This document shows, one piece after another, positions 26,422 to 33,081 of a stretch of 46,176 nucleotides of DNA (within the stretch, counting starts at the first letter, position 1; the number at the start of each line of letters is the position of its first letter). Location of the stretch: the NCBI GenBank assembly GCA_022508885.1, contig JAFLUG010000007.1, forward strand, positions 1 through 46,176, in the 5' to 3' direction. The DNA is from Oscillospiraceae bacterium (GTDB lineage Bacteria > Bacillota > Clostridia > Oscillospirales > Ruminococcaceae). The translations under genes and the position numbers were made by a program. Below the pieces are notes generated by a model. The model worked only from the letters and a program-made list of their open reading frames with translations, was not told the origin of the DNA and did not search any database.

Positions 26422-26847
26422 TTAGTCAACAACTTCTACGCCCATAGAACGGCAAGTACCCGCTATCATGGATATAGCGGTGTCGATGTTAGCCGCGTTA
26501 AGGTCGGGCATCTTGGTCTCCGCGATCTCCTTGAGCTGAGCCTTTGTGATCTTAGCGACCTTTGTCTTGTTGGGAACGCCCGAGCCGCTCTCTATCTTAC
26601 AAGCCTTCTTTATAAGAACGCTTGCGGGCGGCGTTTTAGTGATAAACGTAAAGCTTCTGTCAGCGTAAACAGTGATAACAACGGGGATAATAAGACCCGC
26701 CTTATCCTTTGTGCGCTCGTTGAATTCCTTGGTAAACGACATAATATTAACGCCATGCTGTCCGAGTGCCGGACCTACAGGCGGAGCCGGCGTAGCTTTG
26801 CCGGCGGGAATCTGAAGTTTAATAAAACCTACAACCTTCTGTGCCAT
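26422..26847 (-). CDS. rplK: 50S ribosomal protein L11
   Basis: L11 forms part of the GTPase-associated centre. The 141 residues match the family: [32 protein letters not shown] over 5-36, [20 protein letters not shown] near 86 and the C-terminal [22 protein letters not shown]. It follows nusG by 49 nt. Confidence 0.98.
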   Translation of the reverse strand: MAQKVVGFIKLQIPAGKATPAPPVGPALGQHGVNIMSFTKEFNERTKDKAGLIIPVVITVYADRSFTFITKTPPASVLIKKACKIESGSGVPNKTKVAKITKAQLKEIAETKMPDLNAANIDTAISMIAGTCRSMGVEVVD

Positions 26848-26896
26848 GACAATTGTCCTCCATAAATTTTTCTGAAAAACGTCCTTGAATTACCGC

Positions 26897-27457
26897 TTAC
26901 GCTTTCTTAACCGCGGAAAATTCAATCGTTGCGGGAATAATTCCGCCCATCATGTTGACGAGATTTACCACCAGCGTCTTGCTGTCCTCGTCAACCTCCG
27001 CGACAGTGCCCGTAAAGTCAACAAATATACCGCCCGTAATAACGACCTCGTCGCCGACTTTAAATACGGGCGCGGCGTTTTCGGATTTGTCAAATCTGCC
27101 CTGCTCGAGCACCATTGCCTCTGCCTCGCTCAGCGGGGTAGGCTTGGACTCGGGACCTACAAAGCCCGTAACGCCTCTTGTGTTTCTGCAGATATACCAC
27201 GACTCGTTTGTCTCAACCATTTTGACGAAAACATAGCCGGGATACACCTTTTCTTCAACCTCGACCGTCTTTTTAACAATGCTTCCGTTTTCCTTGACTT
27301 CCTTTTCAACCGTCTTCTTGGTTGTCGGGATAGTAACATCTTCTATAAGATGACCTAAATTGCGGTTGTCAACAAGCGTTCTTATATCATCCGCGACTTT
27401 TTTTTCGTAGCCCGAATAGGTATGAAGAATATACCATTTTGCTTCTGAATCAGCCAT
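26897..27457 (-). CDS. nusG: Transcription termination/antitermination protein NusG
   Basis: Binds RNA polymerase and couples it to Rho or the ribosome. The 186-residue protein has WYILHTYSGYEKKVADDI at 8-25, VYPGYVFVKM near 78-87, NTRGVTGFVG near 99 and the C-terminal KOW domain (VFKVGDEVVITGGIFVDFTGTV near 131-152). A charged VEKEVKENGSIVKKTVEVEEK insertion near 50-72 precedes the PGY motif. It lies 15 nt after secE. Confidence 0.97.
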   Translation of the reverse strand: MADSEAKWYILHTYSGYEKKVADDIRTLVDNRNLGHLIEDVTIPTTKKTVEKEVKENGSIVKKTVEVEEKVYPGYVFVKMVETNESWYICRNTRGVTGFVGPESKPTPLSEAEAMVLEQGRFDKSENAAPVFKVGDEVVITGGIFVDFTGTVAEVDEDSKTLVVNLVNMMGGIIPATIEFSAVKKA

Positions 27458-27472
27458 ATTAACCCCCGTAAA

Positions 27473-27772
27473 TCACCGGAACAGCAAATTGTTCAAAAGA
27501 CCGAAAAGCGAATCCACTCCGAAAACCAAAGCTCCCGCCAGAACGCAGACGATAAGAACAACGATCGTATTTCGTGTTGTTTCCTTCGGTCCCGGCCAGA
27601 CAACTTTTTTAAATTCCGCCTTTGCGTCCTTAAAGAACTTTACTATGCCTTTTTTGTTCTTTTTGTTCGCCTTTTTGGAACCTTTCCTGTCGTCAGTCTT
27701 CGCCTTTTTTGCGGGTTTCCCCTCATCCTCGCCCTCGGGAGAGTTTTTATCAAGCTCTAAATCTTCAGCCAT
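27473..27772 (-). CDS. secE: Preprotein translocase subunit SecE
   Basis: Essential single-span subunit of the SecYEG channel. The 99-residue protein has a long Lys/Asp/Glu-rich N-terminal extension (about 1-42), then the conserved amphipathic segment FKDAKAEFKKVVWPGPKETTRNT near 46-68 and the membrane helix that follows. The extension is common in high-GC and clostridial SecE. It lies between rpmG and nusG in the usual order. Confidence 0.94.
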   Translation of the reverse strand: MAEDLELDKNSPEGEDEGKPAKKAKTDDRKGSKKANKKNKKGIVKFFKDAKAEFKKVVWPGPKETTRNTIVVLIVCVLAGALVFGVDSLFGLLNNLLFR

Positions 27773-27790
27773 AAAAAATCCTCCATGCTA

Positions 27791-27940
27791 TTACTTGGTT
27801 TCTTTGTGAGGGGTGTGTTTCTTGCAGAACCTGCAGTACTTTGTCATTTCAAGCCTGTCAGGGTCGTTTTTCTTGTTCTTCATGGTGTTGTAGTTGCGCT
27901 GTTTGCACTCTGTACACGCCAATGTAATTTTTACTCTCAC
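27791..27940 (-). CDS. rpmG: 50S ribosomal protein L33
   Basis: A 49-residue ribosomal protein with a GTG start (27938-27940) preceded by AGGAGGTGCCGAAA. The protein reads [17 protein letters not shown], then [17 protein letters not shown] and ends HTPHKETK, as in bacterial L33. Four Cys (9, 12, 36, 39) form CxxC pairs, the zinc-binding (C+) version of L33. It is the first gene of rpmG-secE-nusG-rplK-rplA, and the stop lies 18 nt before the secE start. Confidence 0.96.
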   Translation of the reverse strand: MRVKITLACTECKQRNYNTMKNKKNDPDRLEMTKYCRFCKKHTPHKETK

Positions 27941-28082
27941 TTTCGGCACCTCCTGTTTTTTTCTGAGCCTCCCTCATGCGTGTCCGTACCGGACAACGCA
28001 GCGCCTGACCTTCAGGCGCGTATTCGGGGAATAGATCCCGCGCAAAAAATTGCACAAAAAAATATACCCCATTCGAGGTATA
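27941..28082 (-). promoter_or_regulatory. Structured leader of the rpmG-secE-nusG-rplK-rplA operon
   Basis: The transcript begins with a hairpin TATACC..GGTATA (28063-28068 and 28077-28082) followed by seven U. A perfect 8-bp hairpin GCGCCTGA/TCAGGCGC (28001-28008, 28012-28019) and a TGCG..TCCG/CGGA..CGCA stem (27977-28000) follow, then a short TGAG/CTCA stem just before the ribosome site. The order suggests control by a ribosomal protein or another binder, but I know no matching leader. The family of this leader is not identified. Confidence 0.5.
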
Positions 28083-28085
28083 CTT

Positions 28086-28114
28086 ATTCTACCATATATT
28101 TTGCATTTTGTCAA
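28086..28114 (-). promoter_or_regulatory. Sigma-A promoter of the rpmG operon
   Basis: Minus-strand TTGACA (28109-28114), 17-nt spacer, TAGAAT (28086-28091). The transcript should start near 28079. Confidence 0.86.
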
Positions 28115-28241
28115 GCACTTTTTGAATTTTTTTCAAAATATTCTTCATTTCAACTTCTCTGTTTTTCCGTTAAAGCCCAAAAACAGACATATTCCGAATA
28201 TATTTTCCCTGCTTAACAATCGCGCTGCAACAACAATCATC

Positions 28242-28757
28242 TTATCCGGCGAGCATTGCGTCCGCAATTTCCGCGCCGTTTTCATGAACAATGATATAAA
28301 TGTATCCGCCCGGAGTTTTTCCACTTACGCTTCCCGCCGCGCTTGCCTGCTGTTCGGGATAAAACGCGCCCTCGGTCGTAACATAATCGAAGTACTCGTC
28401 CATAGCCGCCTGAACAGCTTCGGCTTTATCCGCCTTAGGTTTTACAACAAGGATCTTGTTGAGCTGCGCACTTATCACATTCGACGCTAAAGCATAGTCC
28501 TCAAGGTCGTCGAGAATGATTTTTTCACTGAGCAAAGCGCTTACAAACTTCTGATCCGTCAGGAAATCCATTCCGGGCCACTCGCCGGAATCAAGCGCTC
28601 TTTCCGCCAGTTTCTGCGCGGTATATTTCTCTCCTTCGTCCGCAGTACTTTCAGAGCTGTTCTGAGCAGGACCGGAAGAATCCTCGGAAACCGTATTGCA
28701 CCCGCTGAGTGAAATTGCCGCAGCGGCACAAAGCAATACCGAAATAAGCTTTTTCAT
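28242..28757 (-). CDS. DUF4358 family lipoprotein
   Basis: A 171-residue secreted lipoprotein. The signal peptide ends with the lipobox LSGC (Cys20), followed by a Ser-rich linker. The rest has the DUF4358 pattern: an acidic helix region with SEKIILDDLEDYALASNVISAQLNKILVVKPK in sections, then AMDEYFDYV and a last strand GGYIYIIVHENG. DUF4358 proteins are common in Clostridia, and their function is not known. AAAGGAG precedes the ATG. No terminator with a good T-run follows the stop; a weak AT-rich hairpin lies at 28159-28186. Confidence 0.82.
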   Translation of the reverse strand: MKKLISVLLCAAAAISLSGCNTVSEDSSGPAQNSSESTADEGEKYTAQKLAERALDSGEWPGMDFLTDQKFVSALLSEKIILDDLEDYALASNVISAQLNKILVVKPKADKAEAVQAAMDEYFDYVTTEGAFYPEQQASAAGSVSGKTPGGYIYIIVHENGAEIADAMLAG

Positions 28758-28823
28758 ATATGATAAACTCCTTTGTATACTGTGATTATTTCCGTACTTA
28801 TGTCATTATATTACTGTAATGAA

Positions 28824-28854
28824 AAAATTTAACAGCCGCGTTTCCGCGGCCGTT
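28824..28854 (-). terminator. Terminator after the zinc-ribbon gene
   Basis: AACGGCCGCG and CGCGGCTGTT pair with one G-T mismatch-type pair around a GAAA loop, followed by AAATTTTTTC on the minus strand. It separates the zinc-ribbon gene from the DUF4358 gene. Confidence 0.82.
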
Positions 28855-28948
28855 GATATGTTTAATGCTCTTAGGAAATGCGCCAATGGTGATTTATAGT
28901 TAAATATGTACAACCGTTTGAATGCTTCCTACTCGCATTATTCGGCGA

Positions 28949-29224
28949 TTACTCGCCCTTCTGCTTCGCGAAGCACTCGCTGCACAGAACAGGTCTGTCG
29001 CCCTTAGGCTCAAACGGAACGCGAGCTACGCCGCCGCACTCCGCGCAAGTAGCCTCAAAAAAGGTTCTCGCGCCTCTGCCGGCGTTCTTTCTTGCGTCTC
29101 GGCAAGCCTTGCATCTCTGCGGCTCGTTTTCAAAGCCCTTTTCTGCGTAGAATTCCTGTTCGCCCGCGGTGAACACGAAATCCGCGCCGCAGTCCTTGCA
29201 TTTCAGTGTCTTGTCAGTGTACAT
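28949..29224 (-). CDS. Small zinc-ribbon protein (zf_Tbcl type)
   Basis: A 91-residue protein with two Cys clusters. The first is DKTLKCKDCGADFVFTAGEQEFYAEKGFENEPQRCKACR in outline (CxxC near 9-12, CxxC near 38-41), matching the probable zinc-ribbon family PF13451. The second is CAECGGV and VLCSECF near 60-63 and 80-83. A basic link (KNAGRGAR) joins them. No enzyme signature is visible, so nucleic-acid or protein binding is likely. AAGGGG precedes the ATG. It stands alone between a terminator and the sigma gene. Confidence 0.8.
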   Translation of the reverse strand: MYTDKTLKCKDCGADFVFTAGEQEFYAEKGFENEPQRCKACRDARKNAGRGARTFFEATCAECGGVARVPFEPKGDRPVLCSECFAKQKGE

Positions 29225-29343
29225 AGATATACCCCTTAAAAAATATATTTGTTGCCCTCGTCGGATTTTACCGACATCTCAGCGCAAAAGCCAACCTCCA
29301 GCCAACCATCTGCACAGCGCTTTTTTTAAGCTATTCGGACATA

Positions 29344-29919
29344 TTAACTTTTGTATATTTCGCGAAGCTTGCTTCTTGCGCGCGAAAGCGCGTTATCGAC
29401 CGACTTTTTGTCCACCCCGAGCTTTTTTGCAAGCTCTGCGTACGAAAGTCCCATCGCCACGCCTTTTATACACCTCAGCTCAAGCTGAGAAAGCTCATTT
29501 TCGATGACGCGAAGCAGATTCTCGTTGTTTTCCTTTGCAATTATCCTCTCTTCGGGAGTAGGTTTACCGTCCGCTACGGAACTGAGCTCATCCTCGTCCG
29601 CAATGCGCTTCGCTCTGCTGACCGAACGTCTTACCGTGTTTTTGAGCCGGTTTTCAACGCACACTGCCGCGAAAGGCGCAAACTCGCCCTTTGCCGCGTC
29701 ATAGCTTTTGACCGCGCCAAGCAGTCCAGCCATACCGTCGGACACAAGCTCCTCATAATCAGCATGATCCGAATACTTTTTCGCAAGCGAAAAAACAAGC
29801 TTCATATAACGCGATATCAGCTCGGCAGTACAACCGCCGTCGGAACGATTTTCCGAAATAAGCGAAATCAGCTCCTTGTCGCTGAGCCTTGAGAAATCAG
29901 TCGCCAAATACTCTCCCAC
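29344..29919 (-). CDS. Sigma-70 family sigma factor, SigH-like
   Basis: A 191-residue sigma factor with region 2 (LISRYMKLVFSLAKKYSDHADYEELVSDGMAGLLGAVKSYDAAKGEFAPFAAVCVENRLKN in outline) and region 4 (LSQLELRCIKGVAMGLSYAELAKKLGVDKKSVDNALSRARSKL) but no region 1 or long region 3. The end of region 4 resembles Bacillus SigH (KSIDNALQRVKRKL), which fits a Spo0H-like early-stationary factor. SigH in clostridia controls sporulation and competence-type genes, but targets here cannot be told. It has its own promoter and no anti-sigma gene next to it. Confidence 0.87.
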   Translation of the reverse strand: MGEYLATDFSRLSDKELISLISENRSDGGCTAELISRYMKLVFSLAKKYSDHADYEELVSDGMAGLLGAVKSYDAAKGEFAPFAAVCVENRLKNTVRRSVSRAKRIADEDELSSVADGKPTPEERIIAKENNENLLRVIENELSQLELRCIKGVAMGLSYAELAKKLGVDKKSVDNALSRARSKLREIYKS

Positions 29920-29930
29920 CGTTCAATACA

Positions 29931-29959
29931 TTTTATCACAACTCGTCTGCTTTGTCAAC
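29931..29959 (-). promoter_or_regulatory. Sigma-A promoter of the sigma factor gene
   Basis: Minus-strand TTGACA (29954-29959), 17-nt spacer, TAAAAT (29931-29936). The predicted transcript start is within a few bases of the gene start, so the leader is very short. Confidence 0.82.
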
Positions 29960-30025
29960 AATTTATTTGAACAATTTACAAAAAATCGACAAATTAGCGT
30001 AAAACGAGAAAAAAATTTAGGCAAT

Positions 30026-30577
30026 TTAACTATGCTGCGCATACTGCGCTCTGCCCGACTTGAAGATATCTCCGCCTTCGCAGTCTACCGCCACTATCAG
30101 CGGAAACTTTTCAAACCTCAGCCGCTTTACGCTTTCACATCCTAAATCCTCAAAAGCAATTACTTCACACTCGGTTATGCACTTACACGCGAGCGCGCCG
30201 GCTCCTCCGACCGCACAGAAATATACCGCGCCGTTCCTTCTTATAGCCTCGCAGACAGCCTCGCTTCTCTCGCCCTTTCCGATCATTGCCGAAAGTCCGA
30301 GGTCAAGAAATCTCGGAGAGTAAACGTCCATTCTGCCGGAAGTGGTCGGTCCGCAGGAGCCTATCACCATACCTTCACGGGCGCCCGTCGGCCCCGCGTA
30401 GTAAATTGCCGAGCCCGAAAGCTCATACGGAAGCTCCTTTCCCTCGTCAATAAGCGCGTTTATTCTTTTGTGCGCCGCGTCGCGCGAAGTATAGACCACG
30501 CCGGACAGAAGCACTCTGTCTCCCGCCCGAAGAGTTTTCGCCTTTTCCTTAAGCTCGGCGGTATTCATTTCAATCAT
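30026..30577 (-). CDS. Class I fumarate hydratase/tartrate dehydratase beta subunit
   Basis: The 183-residue protein matches the beta (C-terminal) domain of iron-sulfur class I fumarases and L-tartrate dehydratases: GDRVLLSGVVYTSRDAAHKR near 19-38, AIYYAGPTGAREGMVIGSCGPTTSGRMD near 57-84, IGKGE near 99, and AVGGAGALACKCI with VIAFEDLGCE near 121-150. The cluster-binding part is in the alpha subunit, which is not next to this gene, so it cannot act alone. The conserved beta-subunit residues are intact, so it is not obviously a pseudogene. AAAGGAACG precedes the ATG. The DivIVA-like gene and a terminator lie upstream. Confidence 0.88.
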   Translation of the reverse strand: MIEMNTAELKEKAKTLRAGDRVLLSGVVYTSRDAAHKRINALIDEGKELPYELSGSAIYYAGPTGAREGMVIGSCGPTTSGRMDVYSPRFLDLGLSAMIGKGERSEAVCEAIRRNGAVYFCAVGGAGALACKCITECEVIAFEDLGCESVKRLRFEKFPLIVAVDCEGGDIFKSGRAQYAQHS

Positions 30578-30607
30578 AATTTCGTTCCTTTGTTATGTAT
30601 CTCGGTA

Positions 30608-30640
30608 ATTTAAAATCGGGAATTATAAAAATTCCCGATT
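30608..30640 (-). terminator. Terminator after the DivIVA-like gene
   Basis: An 11-bp perfect stem (AATCGGGAATT and AATTCCCGATT, arms 30630-30640 and 30614-30624) with a 5-nt loop, then TTAAATT on the minus strand. Confidence 0.75.
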
Positions 30641-30663
30641 TATGTTCAGTTTTCAAATATTGC

Positions 30664-32094
30664 TCAAAAACTGCCGAACAAGTCACTGCTCATATCGTCA
30701 TCGGATTCGTTCATATCCATATCGCCAAGGCTCCAGATATCATTTGCGGGAGCGCCGTCCGAAGCCGAATCCATACCCGCGCCCATACCCAAATCGTTAT
30801 TCTTTTCGAGCGCGTCAAGCTCGTTTTGCAGGCTCGACCAATCATCGACAGCATCGTCGGAAACATCAGCCGTTCTTTCCTCAAACTCGGAGGAACCGCC
30901 GCCGAACGTAAGCTCCGCCTGCTCAAGAAGCTTCTGCATCTCGTCCATTTCGTTGCTGACGCCAAAGTCTAAGTCCGAGTCACCCGCTTTTACATCGTCC
31001 GCCTCAACCGCATCGGCAAGATCGGAAGTAACATCGCCGGTCATATCGTCGTCTGCCTGTCCGGAAGACATATCATCTCCGAATCCCGAAAGCATATCTC
31101 CGCCGAAATCAAGGTCAAACACGCTTTCGGACCCATCACCTGATGAAATATCCTCGGGAACATCGGGTTCGTCTTCCGAAAGACCCGCGTCAAGGTCGTC
31201 AAAGCCCATAAGATCGCCCGACATATCCGAATCATCGGACGCCGCGCCGCCCATAATATCGTCCATAGCCGCAAAGCCAAAGCCCGCGTCCATATCGTCA
31301 CCGCTGTCCGCGCTATCCCCCGCCATACTTGCCAGAAGCGCGTTTATATCATCCATTCCGCCGGAGGAGTCATTTTCGGCAGTTTTCTCAGAGCCAAAGC
31401 TCATATCAGGCGCGTCAAACTCGGGAGTCTCCGCCTTCGGAGCCTCAAACGAGGAGAAATCGGGCATTTCCACAGCGGCTCCGCCCTCGCCGCCGGAAAG
31501 CTCTTCAGCCTTGGACAAAAGCGTTTTGCATCCTGAATTTACGCTGTCCGCAAAGCTGCGAAGCTGAGCCATAAATCCACTAAGATCAACGCCCTTGCTC
31601 GCTCCGCCCGTGCTCGACATAATGTCCGAAGCCGTTTTCTTAGCCTTCTGAACGACCTCCTCGGCTGTTCTGTTAGCCTTGGCTACGGTATCCTTTGCGG
31701 TCTTTTCCGCGGCAGCAATGATCGACGCCGCCTGCTTTTCCGCGGCAGCTGTGTTCGGCGCTCCGCCGGAAGGCTTTGCTCCCGCGGAGGACATCGCGTT
31801 TTTAAGCTTTCTTTTTAGCTCATCGACCTGATCTACAAGATCCTCGGAATTTTTGCGCTCGATTCTGAGCTGTTCCTCAAGCTTTTCAATTCTTTCTTTC
31901 GCCTCGGTTTCGGCAAGCCTGACCTTATCATCGGCTCCGTCTACAACTTTTTTGACAGACTCGTATTTTTTCTCGATCTCTCTCTTTTCAGCCTCAAGCT
32001 CGCTCATACGCTTGCTTATGCTGGCTATGTACTCGTTGACCTCATTCTTGTTAAAGCCCATCGGGCTGGTACTGAAGCCGTTGCCTGCTGCCAT
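30664..32094 (-). CDS. DivIVA domain-containing protein with long acidic tail
   Basis: A 476-residue protein. Residues about 8-40 form a DivIVA-type head (PMGFNKNEVNEYIASISKRM), which in other proteins binds curved membranes at poles and septa. A coiled coil runs to about 105, then an Ala/Lys-rich helical part to about 160 (KQAASIIAAAEKTAKDTVAKA-like). The remaining 300 residues are rich in Asp, Met, Gly and Ser, with many DxDD- and DDMSSD-like units and almost no Lys, so they are probably disordered and strongly negative. It has its own promoter and GAGGGGAG ribosome site. A role in polar growth or division is inferred from the head domain only. Confidence 0.85.
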   Translation of the reverse strand: MAAGNGFSTSPMGFNKNEVNEYIASISKRMSELEAEKREIEKKYESVKKVVDGADDKVRLAETEAKERIEKLEEQLRIERKNSEDLVDQVDELKRKLKNAMSSAGAKPSGGAPNTAAAEKQAASIIAAAEKTAKDTVAKANRTAEEVVQKAKKTASDIMSSTGGASKGVDLSGFMAQLRSFADSVNSGCKTLLSKAEELSGGEGGAAVEMPDFSSFEAPKAETPEFDAPDMSFGSEKTAENDSSGGMDDINALLASMAGDSADSGDDMDAGFGFAAMDDIMGGAASDDSDMSGDLMGFDDLDAGLSEDEPDVPEDISSGDGSESVFDLDFGGDMLSGFGDDMSSGQADDDMTGDVTSDLADAVEADDVKAGDSDLDFGVSNEMDEMQKLLEQAELTFGGGSSEFEERTADVSDDAVDDWSSLQNELDALEKNNDLGMGAGMDSASDGAPANDIWSLGDMDMNESDDDMSSDLFGSF

Positions 32095-32168
32095 TGTACA
32101 TTTCTCCCCTCAAAGATAATTCGTAGGCGGCTTGCCCGAAAAAATGCGCAAAAATCCGCTTCTAACCT

Positions 32169-32197
32169 ATTATACCATAAATATTCAAGATATACAA
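32169..32197 (-). promoter_or_regulatory. Sigma-A promoter of the DivIVA-like gene
   Basis: Minus-strand TTGTAT (32192-32197), 17-nt spacer, TATAAT (32169-32174). Confidence 0.8.
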
Positions 32198-32329
32198 GTG
32201 TTTTAGCAAATTTTATAAATATGTATATTTTCCCGAACTATTTTTGTTAAAAATCACTAATACAGTGTAAAAAAATTTGTGCTAATCATAGATTTTAACA
32301 ATATGTTATACTAAAAGATGTAAATGTAG

Positions 32330-32358
32330 TTGTTTTTTTATCGTAAAAAGTGTATAAT
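32330..32358 (+). promoter_or_regulatory. Sigma-A promoter of ireB
   Basis: TTGTTT (32330-32335), 17-nt spacer, TATAAT (32353-32358), 35 nt before the ireB start. The 132 bp between this and the DivIVA promoter are AT-rich and show no further feature. Confidence 0.78.
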
Positions 32359-32392
32359 ATACTTAAAGTAAAAGAAGAAAGGACTTGATATA

Positions 32393-32638
32393 ATGACCGA
32401 TAAGACTATGACTTTTTCCGTGCACGAGGAAAGAGAAAAGGAAATGAAGGAAGTCCTTATGGCAGTTTATGACGCTTTAAAACAAAAAGGCTACAATCCT
32501 ATAAACCAATTAGTGGGGTATATCCTTTCGGAAGACCCTACATACATTACCACGTTCAACAACGCGCGAGGGCTTATCCGGCACATAGACCGCGACGAGT
32601 TGCTTCAGGTGATAGTAAAATCCTATCTTACCGAATAA
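32393..32638 (+). CDS. ireB: IreB family regulatory phosphoprotein (UPF0297)
   Basis: An 81-residue protein matching the IreB/UPF0297 family: [10 protein letters not shown], then [60 protein letters not shown] over 20-80. In Enterococcus it is a substrate of the Ser/Thr kinase IreK and affects cephalosporin resistance. AAGAAAGGAC lies before the ATG. In most Firmicutes ruvX (yqgF) and a DUF1292 gene follow it; here a terminator and a DUF1540 gene follow instead. Confidence 0.95.
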   Translation: MTDKTMTFSVHEEREKEMKEVLMAVYDALKQKGYNPINQLVGYILSEDPTYITTFNNARGLIRHIDRDELLQVIVKSYLTE

Positions 32639-32648
32639 AAGTTTCCGA

Positions 32649-32678
32649 AAGCTCCGTTTAGAACACGGGGCTTTTCGT
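32649..32678 (+). terminator. Terminator after ireB
   Basis: AAGCTCCGT and ACGGGGCTT pair (9 bp with one G-T pair) around a 7-nt loop, followed by TTCGTT. The T-run is modest. Confidence 0.62.
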
Positions 32679-32796
32679 TATTCTCCCCGAAATCAGATCG
32701 GTAATTTTTGGCAGGAATAATCCGCGGCTTTCTTCAAAAAATAAGACAGCGGAAACAACCGCAAGCTTACTTTATTTCTTTTCAAGGAGAATTGTT

Positions 32797-32973
32797 ATGG
32801 GAACTGAATACGCAAACAAGCACATCGGCTGTACTATCCACAACTGCGAGCACCACTGCTGCTGCGAGGATTTCTGCTCGCTTGACAAGATCGAGATCGG
32901 AACTCACGAGTCGAATCCCACCGTTGTACAGTGCACCGACTGTCTTTCCTTTAAGGCTAAGCCCGGAGTATAA
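32797..32973 (+). CDS. Small Cys-rich DUF1540 protein
   Basis: A 58-residue protein with AAGGAGA before its ATG. After MGTEYANKHIG it reads CTIHNCEHHCCCEDFCSL and later VVQCTDCLSF, with eight Cys in total; the spacing is that of DUF1540 (a CxxxxCxxH start and a closing CTDCxSF). The family is widespread in Clostridia and probably binds metal; its role is not known. It lies between ireB and the terminator of the convergent dehydrogenase gene, with no obvious own promoter. Confidence 0.88.
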   Translation: MGTEYANKHIGCTIHNCEHHCCCEDFCSLDKIEIGTHESNPTVVQCTDCLSFKAKPGV

Positions 32974-33009
32974 ATTACTGTATAATTGACATTAAAAAGT
33001 ATTTTCGTA

Positions 33010-33041
33010 ATCAAAACGCGCCCGGAAAAACCGAGCGCGTT
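33010..33041. terminator. Terminator between DUF1540 gene and fucO-type gene
   Basis: AACGCGCCCGG (33015-33025) and CCGAGCGCGTT (33031-33041) pair around AAAAA. On the minus strand it is followed by TTGATTACG; on the plus strand by ATCTCTTTATTTTT. It can end both convergent genes. Confidence 0.75.
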
Positions 33042-33081
33042 ATCTCTTTATTTTTACTGTTTATTGTAAACTGTCAGTTGA

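Noticed and set aside
28159-28186. Hairpin CTGTTTTT/AAAAACAG as terminator for the DUF4358 gene
   Set aside because: The stem is AT-rich with a long loop and no T-run follows on the minus strand.
32905-32925. GAGTCGAATCCCACC, which resembles a tRNA T-loop
   Set aside because: It is in the coding sequence of the DUF1540 gene and no acceptor or anticodon arm pairs around it.
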